DNA of 64,000 nt from Pseudomonas sp. AN-1. Its GTDB lineage: Bacteria > Pseudomonadota > Gammaproteobacteria > Pseudomonadales > Pseudomonadaceae. The translations under genes and the position numbers were made by a program. The stretch lies in the NCBI RefSeq assembly GCF_034057115.1, contig NZ_CP139195.1, forward strand, positions 1,178,001 through 1,242,000, in the 5' to 3' direction. The notes below the pieces were generated by a model. The model worked only from the letters and a program-made list of their open reading frames with translations, was not told the origin of the DNA and ran no database searches. Of this stretch, positions 26,669 to 37,316 are shown piece by piece. Within the stretch, counting starts at the first letter, position 1, and every line of letters begins with the position of its first letter.

Positions 26669-26925
26669 ACACCCCGGCAGCGGTCGCGACACCGGCCGAG
26701 CTGAGCGCCGCCGACCAGCAGCGAGTGATCGACGAACTCGACCGACTGCTCGCCGATATCGCCCACCTGCTGCAGCGCTTCGAGGACTACGGCCTGCAGG
26801 CACAGATGAAAGAGGACTACCTGGCCTTGCACGAACTGCAGGCCAAGGCTCTTCTGCAGCGTCAGGCACATGCACTGCCCACCGCACCAGCCCAGCAGAA
26901 ACTGTCGATTGGGCCGTACCAGTGA
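26665..26925 (+). CDS. Small helical protein translationally coupled to the YjfB-like gene
   Basis: GTG 26665 overlaps the stop of the previous gene in a GTGA arrangement. The 86-residue product is mostly predicted helix (QRVIDELDRLLADIAHLLQRFEDYG), with acidic and leucine-rich heptads. I do not recognise a family. Size and position are compatible with a flagellar export chaperone such as FliT, but no signature supports that. A good host-like codon pattern favours it being real. Confidence 0.55.
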   Translation: MNTPAAVATPAELSAADQQRVIDELDRLLADIAHLLQRFEDYGLQAQMKEDYLALHELQAKALLQRQAHALPTAPAQQKLSIGPYQ

Positions 26926-26963
26926 GCGATCTCAAGGACCTGCCACATTCCCGAACAATGCCC

Positions 26964-26990
26964 TAAAGTTCGTCACCTCTCTGACGATAA
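26964..26990 (+). promoter_or_regulatory. Sigma-28 (FliA) promoter for the 27054 gene
   Basis: TAAAGTTC (26964-26971), 11 bp, then GACGATAA (26983-26990) match the sigma-28 consensus at 7 of 8 positions each. The start codon is 64 bp downstream. Confidence 0.82.
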
Positions 26991-27053
26991 CTTTTTGACA
27001 CCGCAGGAATTCGCCTGCACGTACCGCTCCCTTCCCCTGTTTCGAGCCCCATC

Positions 27054-27563
27054 ATGGAACTGCGCGCCACCACGGAAATCGCCATCGTCCTTTTCGCCGC
27101 CATCGTCGCCGGCAGCCTGCTGACCCTGCTGCTCGCCGGCTGGATCGGTCGCCGATGGGCCGAGCGGGTACGCCGCGAACAGGACCGCGGGCTGGAACTG
27201 CAGGCGCGCAAGGCGGCGCTGCTGCTGGACAAGGAACTCGAGGCCACCTCGGCGCTGGTGGCGCTGCTGCGCCAGTTCCTGCCGACCTTCCATTTCCCCG
27301 GCATGGCGTGGGAGGCGGCATGCAACGAGATCGCCTACGACTTCGCCAAGATCGACACCGCGCTCGGCGAATACCTGGCCCGCCATGGCGCGGTGCTGCC
27401 GCTGGAGGTGATGGCGCTGCTCGGCGAAGCCATCGGCCTGACCCGCGAGCATCGCTTCAAGATCACCAGCGAAGTGCCGCCGGCCGCCAGCAAGGCCGCC
27501 GCCACGCTGTACGACAAGCTGTGGAAGGCCGAGGCGGAGATGCTCAGGCTGATGCGCAGCTGA
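27054..27563 (+). CDS. Uncharacterised single-pass membrane protein in the sigma-28 regulon
   Basis: The 169-residue protein has one N-terminal membrane helix (IVLFAAIVAGSLLTLLLAGWIG). A basic, charged coiled-coil-like stretch (RRWAERVRREQDRGLELQARKA) and a helical cytoplasmic part follow. I do not recognise the family. Its own sigma-28 promoter makes a motility or chemotaxis role likely. Its 3' end overlaps the convergent HD-GYP gene by 20 bp. Confidence 0.75.
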   Translation: MELRATTEIAIVLFAAIVAGSLLTLLLAGWIGRRWAERVRREQDRGLELQARKAALLLDKELEATSALVALLRQFLPTFHFPGMAWEAACNEIAYDFAKIDTALGEYLARHGAVLPLEVMALLGEAIGLTREHRFKITSEVPPAASKAAATLYDKLWKAEAEMLRLMRS

Positions 27564-28562
27564 CCTCGAGCTCCTTCCACAGCTCCCTGACCTCCAGCAC
27601 CTGCGGCAGGCAGCGGTCGATGAACAGCTCCACCAGCCGCGGCTCGAAGTGACGGCCCGCCTCGCTGCGGATCAGCGCCACCGCCTCCTCCACGCTCCAC
27701 GCCTTCTTGTACGGGCGCTCGCTGGTCAGCGCGTCGAACACGTCGGCGATCGCCACGATGCGCGCCTCCAGCGGAATCGCCTCGCCGCGCAGACCATGGG
27801 GATAGCCGCTGCCGTCCCACTTCTCGTGATGGCAGAGGGCGATGTTGTGCGCCATCCTGAGCAGCCCACCGGGGTGTTCGCCGATGATCTTCGCGCCGAT
27901 GCGCGAGTGCTCGCGCATCACGCTCCACTCGTCCGCATCCAGCTTGCCGGGCTTGCGCAGGATGGCGTCGGGGATGCCGATCTTGCCGACATCGTGCATC
28001 GGCGCGGCGTGCAGCAGGTCCTCGGCCTCGGCCTCGCCGAGACCGGCGGCCAGCGCCAGCAGGCGCGAATAGTGGCTCATGCGGATCACGTGCAGGCCGG
28101 TCTCGTTGTCCTTGTACTCGGCGGCCATGCCCAGGCGCTGGACGATCTGCAGGCGGGTCTCGCGCAGCTCGTCGACGCGTACCAGTGACAGGTGGGTGCG
28201 GATCCGCGCCTTGACGATCAGCGGGCTGACCGGCTTGGTGATGTAGTCCACCGCGCCGGCCTCGAAGCCCTCGGCCTCGTCGTCGGTATCGGTCAGGGCG
28301 GTGACGAAGATCACCGGGATCGCGCGGGTCGCCGGATCGCGCTTGAGCGCCCGGCACACCTGGTAGCCGGTCATGCCCGGCATCATCACGTCGAGCAGGA
28401 TCAGGTCGGGCTGCTCGCGGCCGGCCAGCTCGATGGCCTTGTCGCCGTCGCGGGCGAACAGCAGGCGGTAGCTGTCCTGCAGGATATGCCGCAGGACCTG
28501 CAGGTTGCTCGGCTCGTCATCGACGAGGAGGAGTTTCTGGCGTCGTTCGGCGATGTCGGTGG

Positions 28563-28566
<4 letters not shown>
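27544..28566 (-). CDS. Response regulator with HD-GYP c-di-GMP phosphodiesterase domain (RpfG-type)
   Basis: The 340-residue protein has a receiver domain (LLVDDEPSN, LILLDVMMPGM, TKPVS) and a complete HD-GYP domain (APMHDVGKIGIPD, HHEKWDGSGYP, ADVFDALTS). All metal-binding residues expected for c-di-GMP hydrolysis appear present. ATG 28566 overlaps the stop of the hybrid kinase gene by ATGA, so the kinase is its likely partner. A much longer upstream frame is a shadow of the kinase gene. Confidence 0.93.
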
Positions 28567-30559
<1,993 letters not shown>

Positions 30560-30563
<4 letters not shown>

Positions 30564-32248
30564 TCGAGCTCTGGCAGCACGATACTCTCGATCGGCCCCA
30601 GCCCGCTCAGTTCGGCATCACTGAGCAGCGGCCCGCTGCCCCGCGGATCGAGCGCCGGGCTGGCCGTCAGCTGCACCTGGCCCACCTGCCCCTCGCGATC
30701 CAGGCGGCGCACCCAGGCCAGCTGGCCGCTGCCGAAGCGCACCAGGCTGCCGACCGGGATCAGCCCGAAATGGCGGATGTAGCGCTGGCTCCACTGCGGG
30801 TCGAACTGGCCGGTGCTGGCGAGCAGGTGACGGTAGATGGCGTCGATCGGCTGGGGCGGGCGATCGGCACGCGGACGGCTCATGGCGTCGACCACATCGA
30901 TCACCGTGGCCATGCGCGCCAGCTCGCCCAGACGCTCGGCTGGAGCCGCCTGCGGGTAGCCGCTGCCATCGAGGCGCTCGTTGATCGCTCCCACCACGGC
31001 ATCCAGCACCGGTCCGGCCAGCCACTTGCAGCTGTCCAGACGCTCGCGCAGCAGGCCCACATGGCTGCCGAAGGCCAGGCGCTGGCCGGCATCCAGATGC
31101 CTGGCCAGGCGCAGTTCGACCGGCAGCAGCGCCTTGCCCAGGTCATGCACCAGGGCGGCAGCGACGATCGCCTTGGTCGCCTGACGCGGCAGGTTGCGCG
31201 CCTGGGCCATGTCCGCCATGCGCACCGCCAGGGCGATGCCGTGCTGCACCAGCAGCGGCTCGCCGGGCTGGTGCAGCACGGCGAACAGCAGGGAATCGCG
31301 GTCGGTCGCCAGCAGCTCGAGCAGCAGATCGCTGTGGCGCGACAGCTGCCTGGAGTCGACCGCCGCACCGTGGCGCAGCTTGATCAGTTGGGTGTCCAGA
31401 TAGGCCGCCACCCGCCCCAGGCGTCGGCCGATGCTGCTGCCTGGCAGCGGGTTGCCGCCTGCCGGCAGCGCCTGCGTCAGCGGCGCGCGCTGGATGAACA
31501 GGGCCGAGGGCTGCAGGGCCCGGTTGCCGTTATGGCTGGCGCGGGCCTTCTCCCGCTCGATCTCGCGCACGTACAACCACAGGCGCCGTTCCTGGTCGCC
31601 GCTGATGCCGAGGAACTGGCAGCCGAAACGCATGCTCTGCCAGTCCAGCTCGCCGTGCATGTGACAGACCCGCGCGGGCACTTCGAGACGCTGGCCACCG
31701 GGAAAGCCGAGCACCAGCCGGTCGAGCACCTGCGGCCCCTCGAGGCGCACCGCCTCCCTGGCCGGCAACTCGACCAGGCAGCCGCCCAGCGACAGGTTGA
31801 CCAGGCGGCCGCGCAGGACCTGCTCGCCGCCATGAAGGTGCAGCTCGACCACCACCAGCATGTCGCTGTGCAGTTCGGCACGATAGGAACTGCGCCGGTG
31901 CAGCAGGTCCAGCCACTGCGGATAGGCGCACAGGAACTGCACGCGCCCCGCTGCCTCGCACCGCCCCAGCACGTTCAGGCTGGGGGTGCGCAGCATGGCG
32001 CCGTCGACCTGGCCGCACAGATGGAAGGGGTCGTTGCGCTCGATCCGCCCGGCCAGCTCCGGAGTGGCGCTGATGTCGATCACCAGCCCTTCCTCCGGAT
32101 CCAGCTCCATCAGCACCACCGGATGCGGCTGTCCCGGCTGGGCCGCGAACAGCAGTGCGGCGCCACCCGGCTGACAGAGCCCTTCAAGCAGGGACAGACA
32201 CTCACCGGGGTGTTCGATCCGGGTGGGCGTGTCGATTTGCTCTTCCAT
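30560..32248 (-). CDS. YcgR-like PilZ domain fused to an HD-GYP-type domain
   Basis: From ATG 32248 the protein has 562 residues. The N-terminal ~220 residues match the flagellar-brake layout: a YcgR N-domain, then PilZ with RRSSYR (c-di-GMP-binding RxxxR) and NLSLGG. The C-terminal half has an HD-type domain with [12 protein letters not shown] and ERLDGSGYP, close to HD-GYP signatures. HHExxDGxGYP is reduced to [10 protein letters not shown], so one metal-ligand His may be lost. The protein would both sense and possibly degrade c-di-GMP. Its stop overlaps the hybrid kinase start. An in-frame start 13 codons upstream is possible. Confidence 0.85.
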
Positions 32249-32464
32249 CACAAGGCCTCTACTGGTCAACGGCGCAATACTTCCCAACCGCTCTGTATCG
32301 GCCCACCGGCAGGATTTCTTTAGGGACTTCGCGGAAAGGCCCTTGCCCTCGCTGCCGCGACGGCAGGAGCCGGGATTCCCGCGCGGATGGAAACGACGAC
32401 TCTTCCCGGAGCCCTCCCAGGCACCTGCAGGGGATCTGCTCGGCGGCGGCGCTTCGCAGGTGGT

Positions 32465-32491
32465 TCAAGTTCGCTTGCGAACGACCGATAA
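32465..32491 (+). promoter_or_regulatory. Sigma-28 (FliA) promoter for the hpt operon
   Basis: TCAAGTTC (32465-32472), an 11-bp spacer and ACCGATAA (32484-32491) resemble the sigma-28 consensus at 6 of 8 and 7 of 8 positions. The hpt start is 57 bp downstream. The rest of this 300-bp gap (32249-32464) shows no gene. Confidence 0.65.
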
Positions 32492-32493
32492 TA

Positions 32494-32509
32494 TGTGAAG
32501 AAGGTCACA
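32494..32509. promoter_or_regulatory. CRP/Vfr-type binding site
   Basis: TGTGA-AGAAGG-TCACA is a perfect match to the CRP-family consensus, and the symmetry extends to ATATGTGA/TCACATAT. It sits just after the sigma-28 -10 element, near the expected transcription start. If that promoter is used, binding here would more likely repress than activate. Confidence 0.65.
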
Positions 32510-32548
32510 TATCAGGCTGCATCAGCCAGCTCGCCAGGCCGACGTTGA

Positions 32549-32995
32549 ATGAAAGACACCCCCCTCGCCAGCATCAGCCACACGCTCCGTGCGCTGCCCG
32601 ACGACCAGCCGCTGCTGGACGACAGCCTGCTCGACACCCTCGACGCGATCCTGGGCGAGGAGCTGCAGGAGGTGGTCGCCCTGTTCTGCGGCAAGCTGCC
32701 CGGCATGGTCGCCACCCTGCTGCTCAGCCTGCGCAGCGGCGATCATGAGTCGATCCGCCACCAGGCGCACAGCCTCAAGGGCAGCGCCGGCAGCATGGGC
32801 GCCCTGGCGCTGACGGACCTGGCGCGGCGGATCGAGTGGCAGGCCCGCCAGCACCAGGCGATCCCGGCCGCCGACGCTCCTTCCCTCGCGGCGCTGGCTG
32901 CCGCCACGCGCTCGGCACTGGCCGAGCGCTACCTGGCGCAGCCCCTGCCAGCAGCCGGGGAGCCTGCTCGCCCTTCTTCCCTCGACACGGAGTGA
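32549..32995 (+). CDS. Stand-alone Hpt phosphotransfer protein
   Basis: The 148-residue protein has an Hpt domain with HQAHSLKGSAGSMGA. The phospho-acceptor is predicted to be His74, in the same arrangement as CheA and BarA-type Hpt domains. A Pro/Ala-rich tail follows. The gene is 10 bp upstream of a receiver-GGDEF-EAL gene, its likely phosphorylation partner. The hybrid kinase across the divergent promoter lacks a clear Hpt, so this protein could serve as its relay. That is inference. Confidence 0.88.
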   Translation: MKDTPLASISHTLRALPDDQPLLDDSLLDTLDAILGEELQEVVALFCGKLPGMVATLLLSLRSGDHESIRHQAHSLKGSAGSMGALALTDLARRIEWQARQHQAIPAADAPSLAALAAATRSALAERYLAQPLPAAGEPARPSSLDTE

Positions 32996-33005
32996 CGCGC
33001 AACGC

Positions 33006-35117
33006 ATGACTACGCTGGAAACCATCCTCATCGTCGACGACGACAGCACGACACGGCGACTGATCCGGTCGGTCCTCGTCCGCCAGGGCTTCCGCATCCT
33101 GGAGGTCGCCGACGGGCAGGAGGGCGTCGAAGCGTTCCAGCGGGAAAGCCCCGACCTGGTGCTGATGGACGTGATGATGCCGCGGCTCGACGGCTTCGCC
33201 GCCTGTCGCGCCCTGCGCCAGCTCGAAGCGGAACAGGGCACGCCGATCATCATGCTCACCGCCGCGGACGCGGGCGTCGATGTCGAGCACGCCTTCGAGG
33301 CCGGCGCCAGCGACTTCATCAGCAAGCCGATCAGCTGGCCGCTGCTGATCGCCCGGATACGCCACGCACTGCGCGCCCGTCGCACCAATCGCGAGCTGCT
33401 GCGCACCCGTCTGCGCCAGGAACATGCGCAGAAGATCGCCCGCATGGGCTTCTGGGCCTGGGATGCCGAGGACGACAGCCTGGAATGGTCGGCGGACCTG
33501 ACCGAGCTGACCGGGCTGGACGGCGGGCAGCTCGGCAACCGCCAGGCCCTGCTCGCCTGCACTCACCCGGATGACCGCAAGCGCCTGACCCTGGCGCTGG
33601 AGGTGGCCCGGGATGCGCGCAGCCGGCTCGATCAGGAGATCCGCCTGCTGGCAGCGCAGGACACCGTGCGCGTGGTGCACCTGGTGGCCGCCCATCACCC
33701 CTCCCCGGGCAACCCCGAACTCTTCGAGGGCGCCTTCCAGGATCTCACCCAGGTACGCGAGACCGAACAGCTGGTCCAGCACCTGGCCCTGCACGACAGC
33801 CTCACCGGCCTGCCCAACCGCAAGCTGTTCCTGCGCCAGCTCGAGGCTGCCATCGAGCGCGCCCGCCATCAGGGCCATGGCGTGACCATGGTGCTGTTCG
33901 ACATCAATCGCCTGGGCCGCATCAACGACGCCCTGGGGATGCAGGCCGGCGACCAGCTGCTGGCGCGCATCGCCAACAGCCTGCGCCAGGTGCTGCCACT
34001 GGAAACCAGCATCGCCCGGCTGGACGGCGACGAGTTCGCCCTGCTCGTGCAGCACAACGACCTGAGCCGGGTGCGCCTCAAGACCGAGGCGGTCCTCAGC
34101 CGCACCGGCCAGCCGATCACCATCGGCGAGGAAACCCTGTTCGTCTCGATGACCGCCGGCATCGCCCTGTTCCCCGAACATGCCGGCAGCGCCGAGGAAA
34201 TGATCCAGGCCGCCCAGGATGCCCGCCAGCACGCCCGCCTGCAGGGCAAGCCGCTGGCCATCGCCAGACCGGTGAGCGCCAACAAGGCCGTCGAGCTGAA
34301 GCTGGAGTTCGCCCTGCGCGCGGCCCTGGAGGACCACTTCGCGCAGTTCCATCTGGTCTACCAGCCGCAACTGCGCCTGAACGACAACCGCATCGTCGGT
34401 GTCGAAGCACTGGTGCGCTGGACTCATCCCGAGCTCGGCCCGGTGGCGCCCCCGCGCTTCATCCCGATACTCGAGGAGCTGGGGCTGATCAACCTGCTGG
34501 GCGAGTGGATCCTGCGCACCGCCTGCCGGCAGCTGCGCCGCTGGCAGGACGCCGGCATCCGCCTGCAGATGAGCATCAACCTGTCGCCGCGCCAGTTCCA
34601 GGACAGCAACCTGTCGGCCATCCTCGAACAGTGCGTGGACGAGGCCGGCATCCGTCCTCGCGACCTCAAGCTGGAGATCACCGAGAGCACCGCCATGCAG
34701 GATCCGCAGGCTACCGTCGAGCAGCTGCGCCAGTGGCGCGAGCGCGGCTTCCAGATCGCCATCGACGACTTCGGCATCGGCTACTCCTCGCTGGAGTATC
34801 TGCTGCGCTTTCCGCTGGACGCGATCAAGGTCGACCGCGCCTTCATCAAGGACATCGTCGAGTCGCCCAGCGACCGGGCGATCGTCCGCGCGGTCACCGT
34901 CATGGCGCAGAGCATGGGCCTGACCACCATCGCCGAGGGCATCGAAACCCAGCGCCAGCAGGACTACCTGGATGCCATCGGCATCAGCCAGATCCAGGGC
35001 TATCTGGTCGGCAAGCCGATGCCCGCCGAGGAACTGCAACGCTTCTACCTCGAACGCCTGACGGACCGGGAGCAGGCTGCGCCCGCGCATCCGCCGCTCG
35101 GCAGGGCCGCCCCATGA
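33006..35117 (+). CDS. Response regulator with PAS, GGDEF and EAL domains
   Basis: The 703-residue protein has a receiver (IVDDDSTT, LVLMDVMMPRLDG, SKPIS) and a PAS-like region (~140-250, FWAWDAEDDSLEW). GGDEF follows (~260-420) with the signature changed to LDGDEF, and then EAL (~440-690). EAL keeps GVEALVRW, NLSPRQ, EITES, IDDFGIGYSSLEYL, KVDRAFI and AEGIE. The phosphodiesterase is therefore probably active, and cyclase activity uncertain. It follows hpt by 10 bp and precedes the globin-coupled cyclase by 106 bp. Confidence 0.92.
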   Translation: MTTLETILIVDDDSTTRRLIRSVLVRQGFRILEVADGQEGVEAFQRESPDLVLMDVMMPRLDGFAACRALRQLEAEQGTPIIMLTAADAGVDVEHAFEAGASDFISKPISWPLLIARIRHALRARRTNRELLRTRLRQEHAQKIARMGFWAWDAEDDSLEWSADLTELTGLDGGQLGNRQALLACTHPDDRKRLTLALEVARDARSRLDQEIRLLAAQDTVRVVHLVAAHHPSPGNPELFEGAFQDLTQVRETEQLVQHLALHDSLTGLPNRKLFLRQLEAAIERARHQGHGVTMVLFDINRLGRINDALGMQAGDQLLARIANSLRQVLPLETSIARLDGDEFALLVQHNDLSRVRLKTEAVLSRTGQPITIGEETLFVSMTAGIALFPEHAGSAEEMIQAAQDARQHARLQGKPLAIARPVSANKAVELKLEFALRAALEDHFAQFHLVYQPQLRLNDNRIVGVEALVRWTHPELGPVAPPRFIPILEELGLINLLGEWILRTACRQLRRWQDAGIRLQMSINLSPRQFQDSNLSAILEQCVDEAGIRPRDLKLEITESTAMQDPQATVEQLRQWRERGFQIAIDDFGIGYSSLEYLLRFPLDAIKVDRAFIKDIVESPSDRAIVRAVTVMAQSMGLTTIAEGIETQRQQDYLDAIGISQIQGYLVGKPMPAEELQRFYLERLTDREQAAPAHPPLGRAAP

Positions 35118-35223
35118 AACAGCCCGCCGCCCAATCCGTCCCCAGGCCGGCCGATTGCCGGCGCGGCCCCCGGCATGGGAAGCCGCCTGCTCGCACCCGA
35201 TCCTTGTCAGCCGAGGTAAGCGC

Positions 35224-36336
35224 ATGAATCCGACGCACTACAGCCCGGCGCAGCGGATGCACATCAATGACCTGGAAATCGCCCGGCGCAAGGAACTGTT
35301 CGGCTTCACCGCCAGGGACGCCGAACTGCTGGCCGCCTGCCGGCCCTGCATCGCCGCGCGGACCGACGAGCTGGTGGGGCGCTTCTTCCGCCTGCAGACC
35401 GAGATCGCGGAGGTCGCCGAGATCATCGGCGATGCCGACACCCTCAGGCGCCTGCGCGGCGAACTGAGCCGCTACGTCAGCGACCTGTTCTCCGGCGACT
35501 ACGGCGCGGCGTACGTCAACGACCGCCTGCACATCGGCATGATCCACAAGCGCCTGGCGATCGAGCCCAAGCACTTTCTGGCGGCGATGCACCTGCTCAA
35601 GCATCTGCTGCTCGAGGTCCTCGACACCCACCTGGGCGCCGGCCCCCTGCGCGAGGCCACCCGGCAGGCGCTGGACAAGCTGTTCCACTTCGATACCGGC
35701 CTGGTCTTCGACACCTACATCCACAGCCTGCTGGCCGAGGTCGAGGCGGCCAGGAACGAGGCCATTCGCCACGCGCTGTCGCTGGAGGAGCAGATCGCCG
35801 AGCGCACCCGCGAGCTGGAGGAACTGTCCCGCCAGGACTCGCTGACCGGCCTGTACAACCAGCGGTTCCTCATGGAGAGCCTGGGCAACGAGCTGCCACG
35901 CGCGCAGCGCGCGGGCAAGCCGCTGTCGCTGCTGTACTTCGACGTCGACAACTTCAAGCAGATCAACGACAGTGCCGGCCACCTGGCCGGCGATGCGGTC
36001 CTGTGCACCATCGGCACGATCCTGCTCGAGGAAAGCCGCACCTACGACATCTGCTGCCGTTACGGTGGCGACGAATTCTGCGTGGTGCTGCCCGACTGCA
36101 CCGTGCAGGGCGCCAGCCGCTTCGCCGAGCGGCTGCTGCGACGGCTGGCAGACAGCGCCCATGCGCCCCACCTGAGCATCGGCATCGTGCAGAACGGCCC
36201 GGAGCACTGGCTGGACGCCCTGGAGCTGATCCACCGAGCCGATCAGCTGATGTATGCGGCCAAGCGCAGCGGCGGCGGCATCCTGCTCGGCGATGCGCTG
36301 ACCGCCGAGGCAGCCAGCCCGACGCCCCGCAGCTGA
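35224..36336 (+). CDS. Globin-coupled sensor diguanylate cyclase
   Basis: The 370-residue protein has an N-terminal protoglobin-like domain (~1-160). Its segment YVNDRLHIGMIHKRLAIEPK carries the likely heme-proximal His (MIHKR), as in globin-coupled sensors such as DosC. A coiled linker (EEQIAERTRELEELSRQDSLTGLYN) leads to a canonical GGDEF domain (RYGGDEFCVVLP). The domain order predicts an O2- or NO-responsive c-di-GMP synthase. ATG 35224 has GAGGT upstream. It is last in the hpt operon and converges with fliA. Confidence 0.9.
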   Translation: MNPTHYSPAQRMHINDLEIARRKELFGFTARDAELLAACRPCIAARTDELVGRFFRLQTEIAEVAEIIGDADTLRRLRGELSRYVSDLFSGDYGAAYVNDRLHIGMIHKRLAIEPKHFLAAMHLLKHLLLEVLDTHLGAGPLREATRQALDKLFHFDTGLVFDTYIHSLLAEVEAARNEAIRHALSLEEQIAERTRELEELSRQDSLTGLYNQRFLMESLGNELPRAQRAGKPLSLLYFDVDNFKQINDSAGHLAGDAVLCTIGTILLEESRTYDICCRYGGDEFCVVLPDCTVQGASRFAERLLRRLADSAHAPHLSIGIVQNGPEHWLDALELIHRADQLMYAAKRSGGGILLGDALTAEAASPTPRS

Positions 36337-36349
36337 GCCGTAGCGCGGC

Positions 36350-37045
36350 TCAGGCCGCCAGCGCGGCCCTCAGGCGGGCCACGGCCTGGCTGTGCAGCTG
36401 GCAGACCCGCGACTCGCTGACACCGAGCACCGCGCCGATTTCCTTGAGGTTGAGGTCTTCCTGGTAATAGAGGGTGAGCAGCAGCTTCTCCCGCTCGGGC
36501 AGGCGCTCGATCGCCTTGACCAGATCCGCGCGGCGGCGCCCCTCGAGCAATTCGGCCAGGGGCGTGGCATGCGCCCCCGCCGAGAGGCTGTCGCCCTCTT
36601 CTTCCGACAGCTCGTCGAGAGCGACCAGCTGACTGCCGTTGGCGTCCATCAGCAGGTGGTGGAACTCCTCGAGAGTGACATCAAGGGCGGCGGCGATCTC
36701 GCGATCCTCGGGCGGGCGACCGAGCTGCTGCTCGAGGCGGCGAATGGTCTCGTCGAGCAGCCGCGCATTGCGCCGCACGCTGCGCGGCACCCAGTCGCGG
36801 CTGCGCAGCTCGTCGAGCATCGCACCGCGGATGCGCTGGCTGGCGAAGGTGGCAAAGCTGGCGCCCTGGCCGGCATCGAAGCGATTCACCGCATCGAGCA
36901 GACCGATCATCCCGGCCTGGATCAGGTCGTCCAGCTCGACGCTGGCCGGCAGGCGCACCTGCAGGCTGAGCGCCTGCCGGCGCACCAGCGGCAGATGCTC
37001 GTCGAAGAGGTCACGCTGCCTGATCTTGCCTTGTGCGTTGTACAT
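36350..37045 (-). CDS. fliA: Flagellar RNA polymerase sigma factor sigma-28
   Basis: The 231-residue protein has sigma-70 regions 2 (LPLVRRQALSL, DDLIQAGMIGLLDAVNRFD, FATFASQRIRGAMLDELR), 3 and 4 (ERLPEREKLLLTLYYQEDLNLKEIGAVLGVSESRVCQLHSQA). Length and order match FliA. Longer upstream frames lack support; ATG 37045 gives the family N-terminus. FliA directs late flagellar, chemoreceptor and motor genes, and at least five matching promoters occur in this window. An FlhDC-box-like repeat lies 147 bp upstream. Unlike in many polar flagellates, fliA is separated from flhF by a receptor gene and the flhE-end of the flhB operon. Confidence 0.96.
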   Translation of the reverse strand: MYNAQGKIRQRDLFDEHLPLVRRQALSLQVRLPASVELDDLIQAGMIGLLDAVNRFDAGQGASFATFASQRIRGAMLDELRSRDWVPRSVRRNARLLDETIRRLEQQLGRPPEDREIAAALDVTLEEFHHLLMDANGSQLVALDELSEEEGDSLSAGAHATPLAELLEGRRRADLVKAIERLPEREKLLLTLYYQEDLNLKEIGAVLGVSESRVCQLHSQAVARLRAALAA

Positions 37046-37191
37046 CCGTCTGCCTCTGCGCCAGTCCGAGCGATTCGGCCGGTGGTCCGCACCGCGCGGC
37101 GGACGACTGCCGATGACGTGCCGGCGCTCCCCACGAGCGGCTCCGACAATCCACGTTCCATTGTTACCGCAGCGCGGGCCGGGCCAATCGC

Positions 37192-37221
37192 GGAATAGTC
37201 GATCTCCAGCGCGACTATTCC
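37192..37221. promoter_or_regulatory. FlhDC-box-like inverted repeat upstream of fliA
   Basis: GGAATAGTCG (37192-37201) and CGACTATTCC (37212-37221) are exact reverse complements separated by 10 bp. FlhD4C2 binds AATA(A/G)CG-type half-sites in inverted orientation 10-12 bp apart, and the AATAG...CTATT core and spacing fit. The site is shared between fliA (minus) and the receptor gene (plus). Confidence 0.6.
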
Positions 37222-37266
37222 ACGATTTGCCGGCGACAGAAAATTGACCGGCGTCAGCGCCAGCAA

Positions 37267-37282
37267 TGTGACGCGCGTCACA
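37267..37282. promoter_or_regulatory. CRP/Vfr-type binding site
   Basis: TGTGA-CGCGCG-TCACA is a perfect 16-bp palindrome and an exact match to the CRP-family consensus. It lies 35 bp before the Aer-like receptor start and 222 bp upstream of fliA. Either gene could be the target. Confidence 0.65.
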
Positions 37283-37316
37283 TAATCGGGCTGTGTCAGC
37301 CACCGTGATCGAGTAC

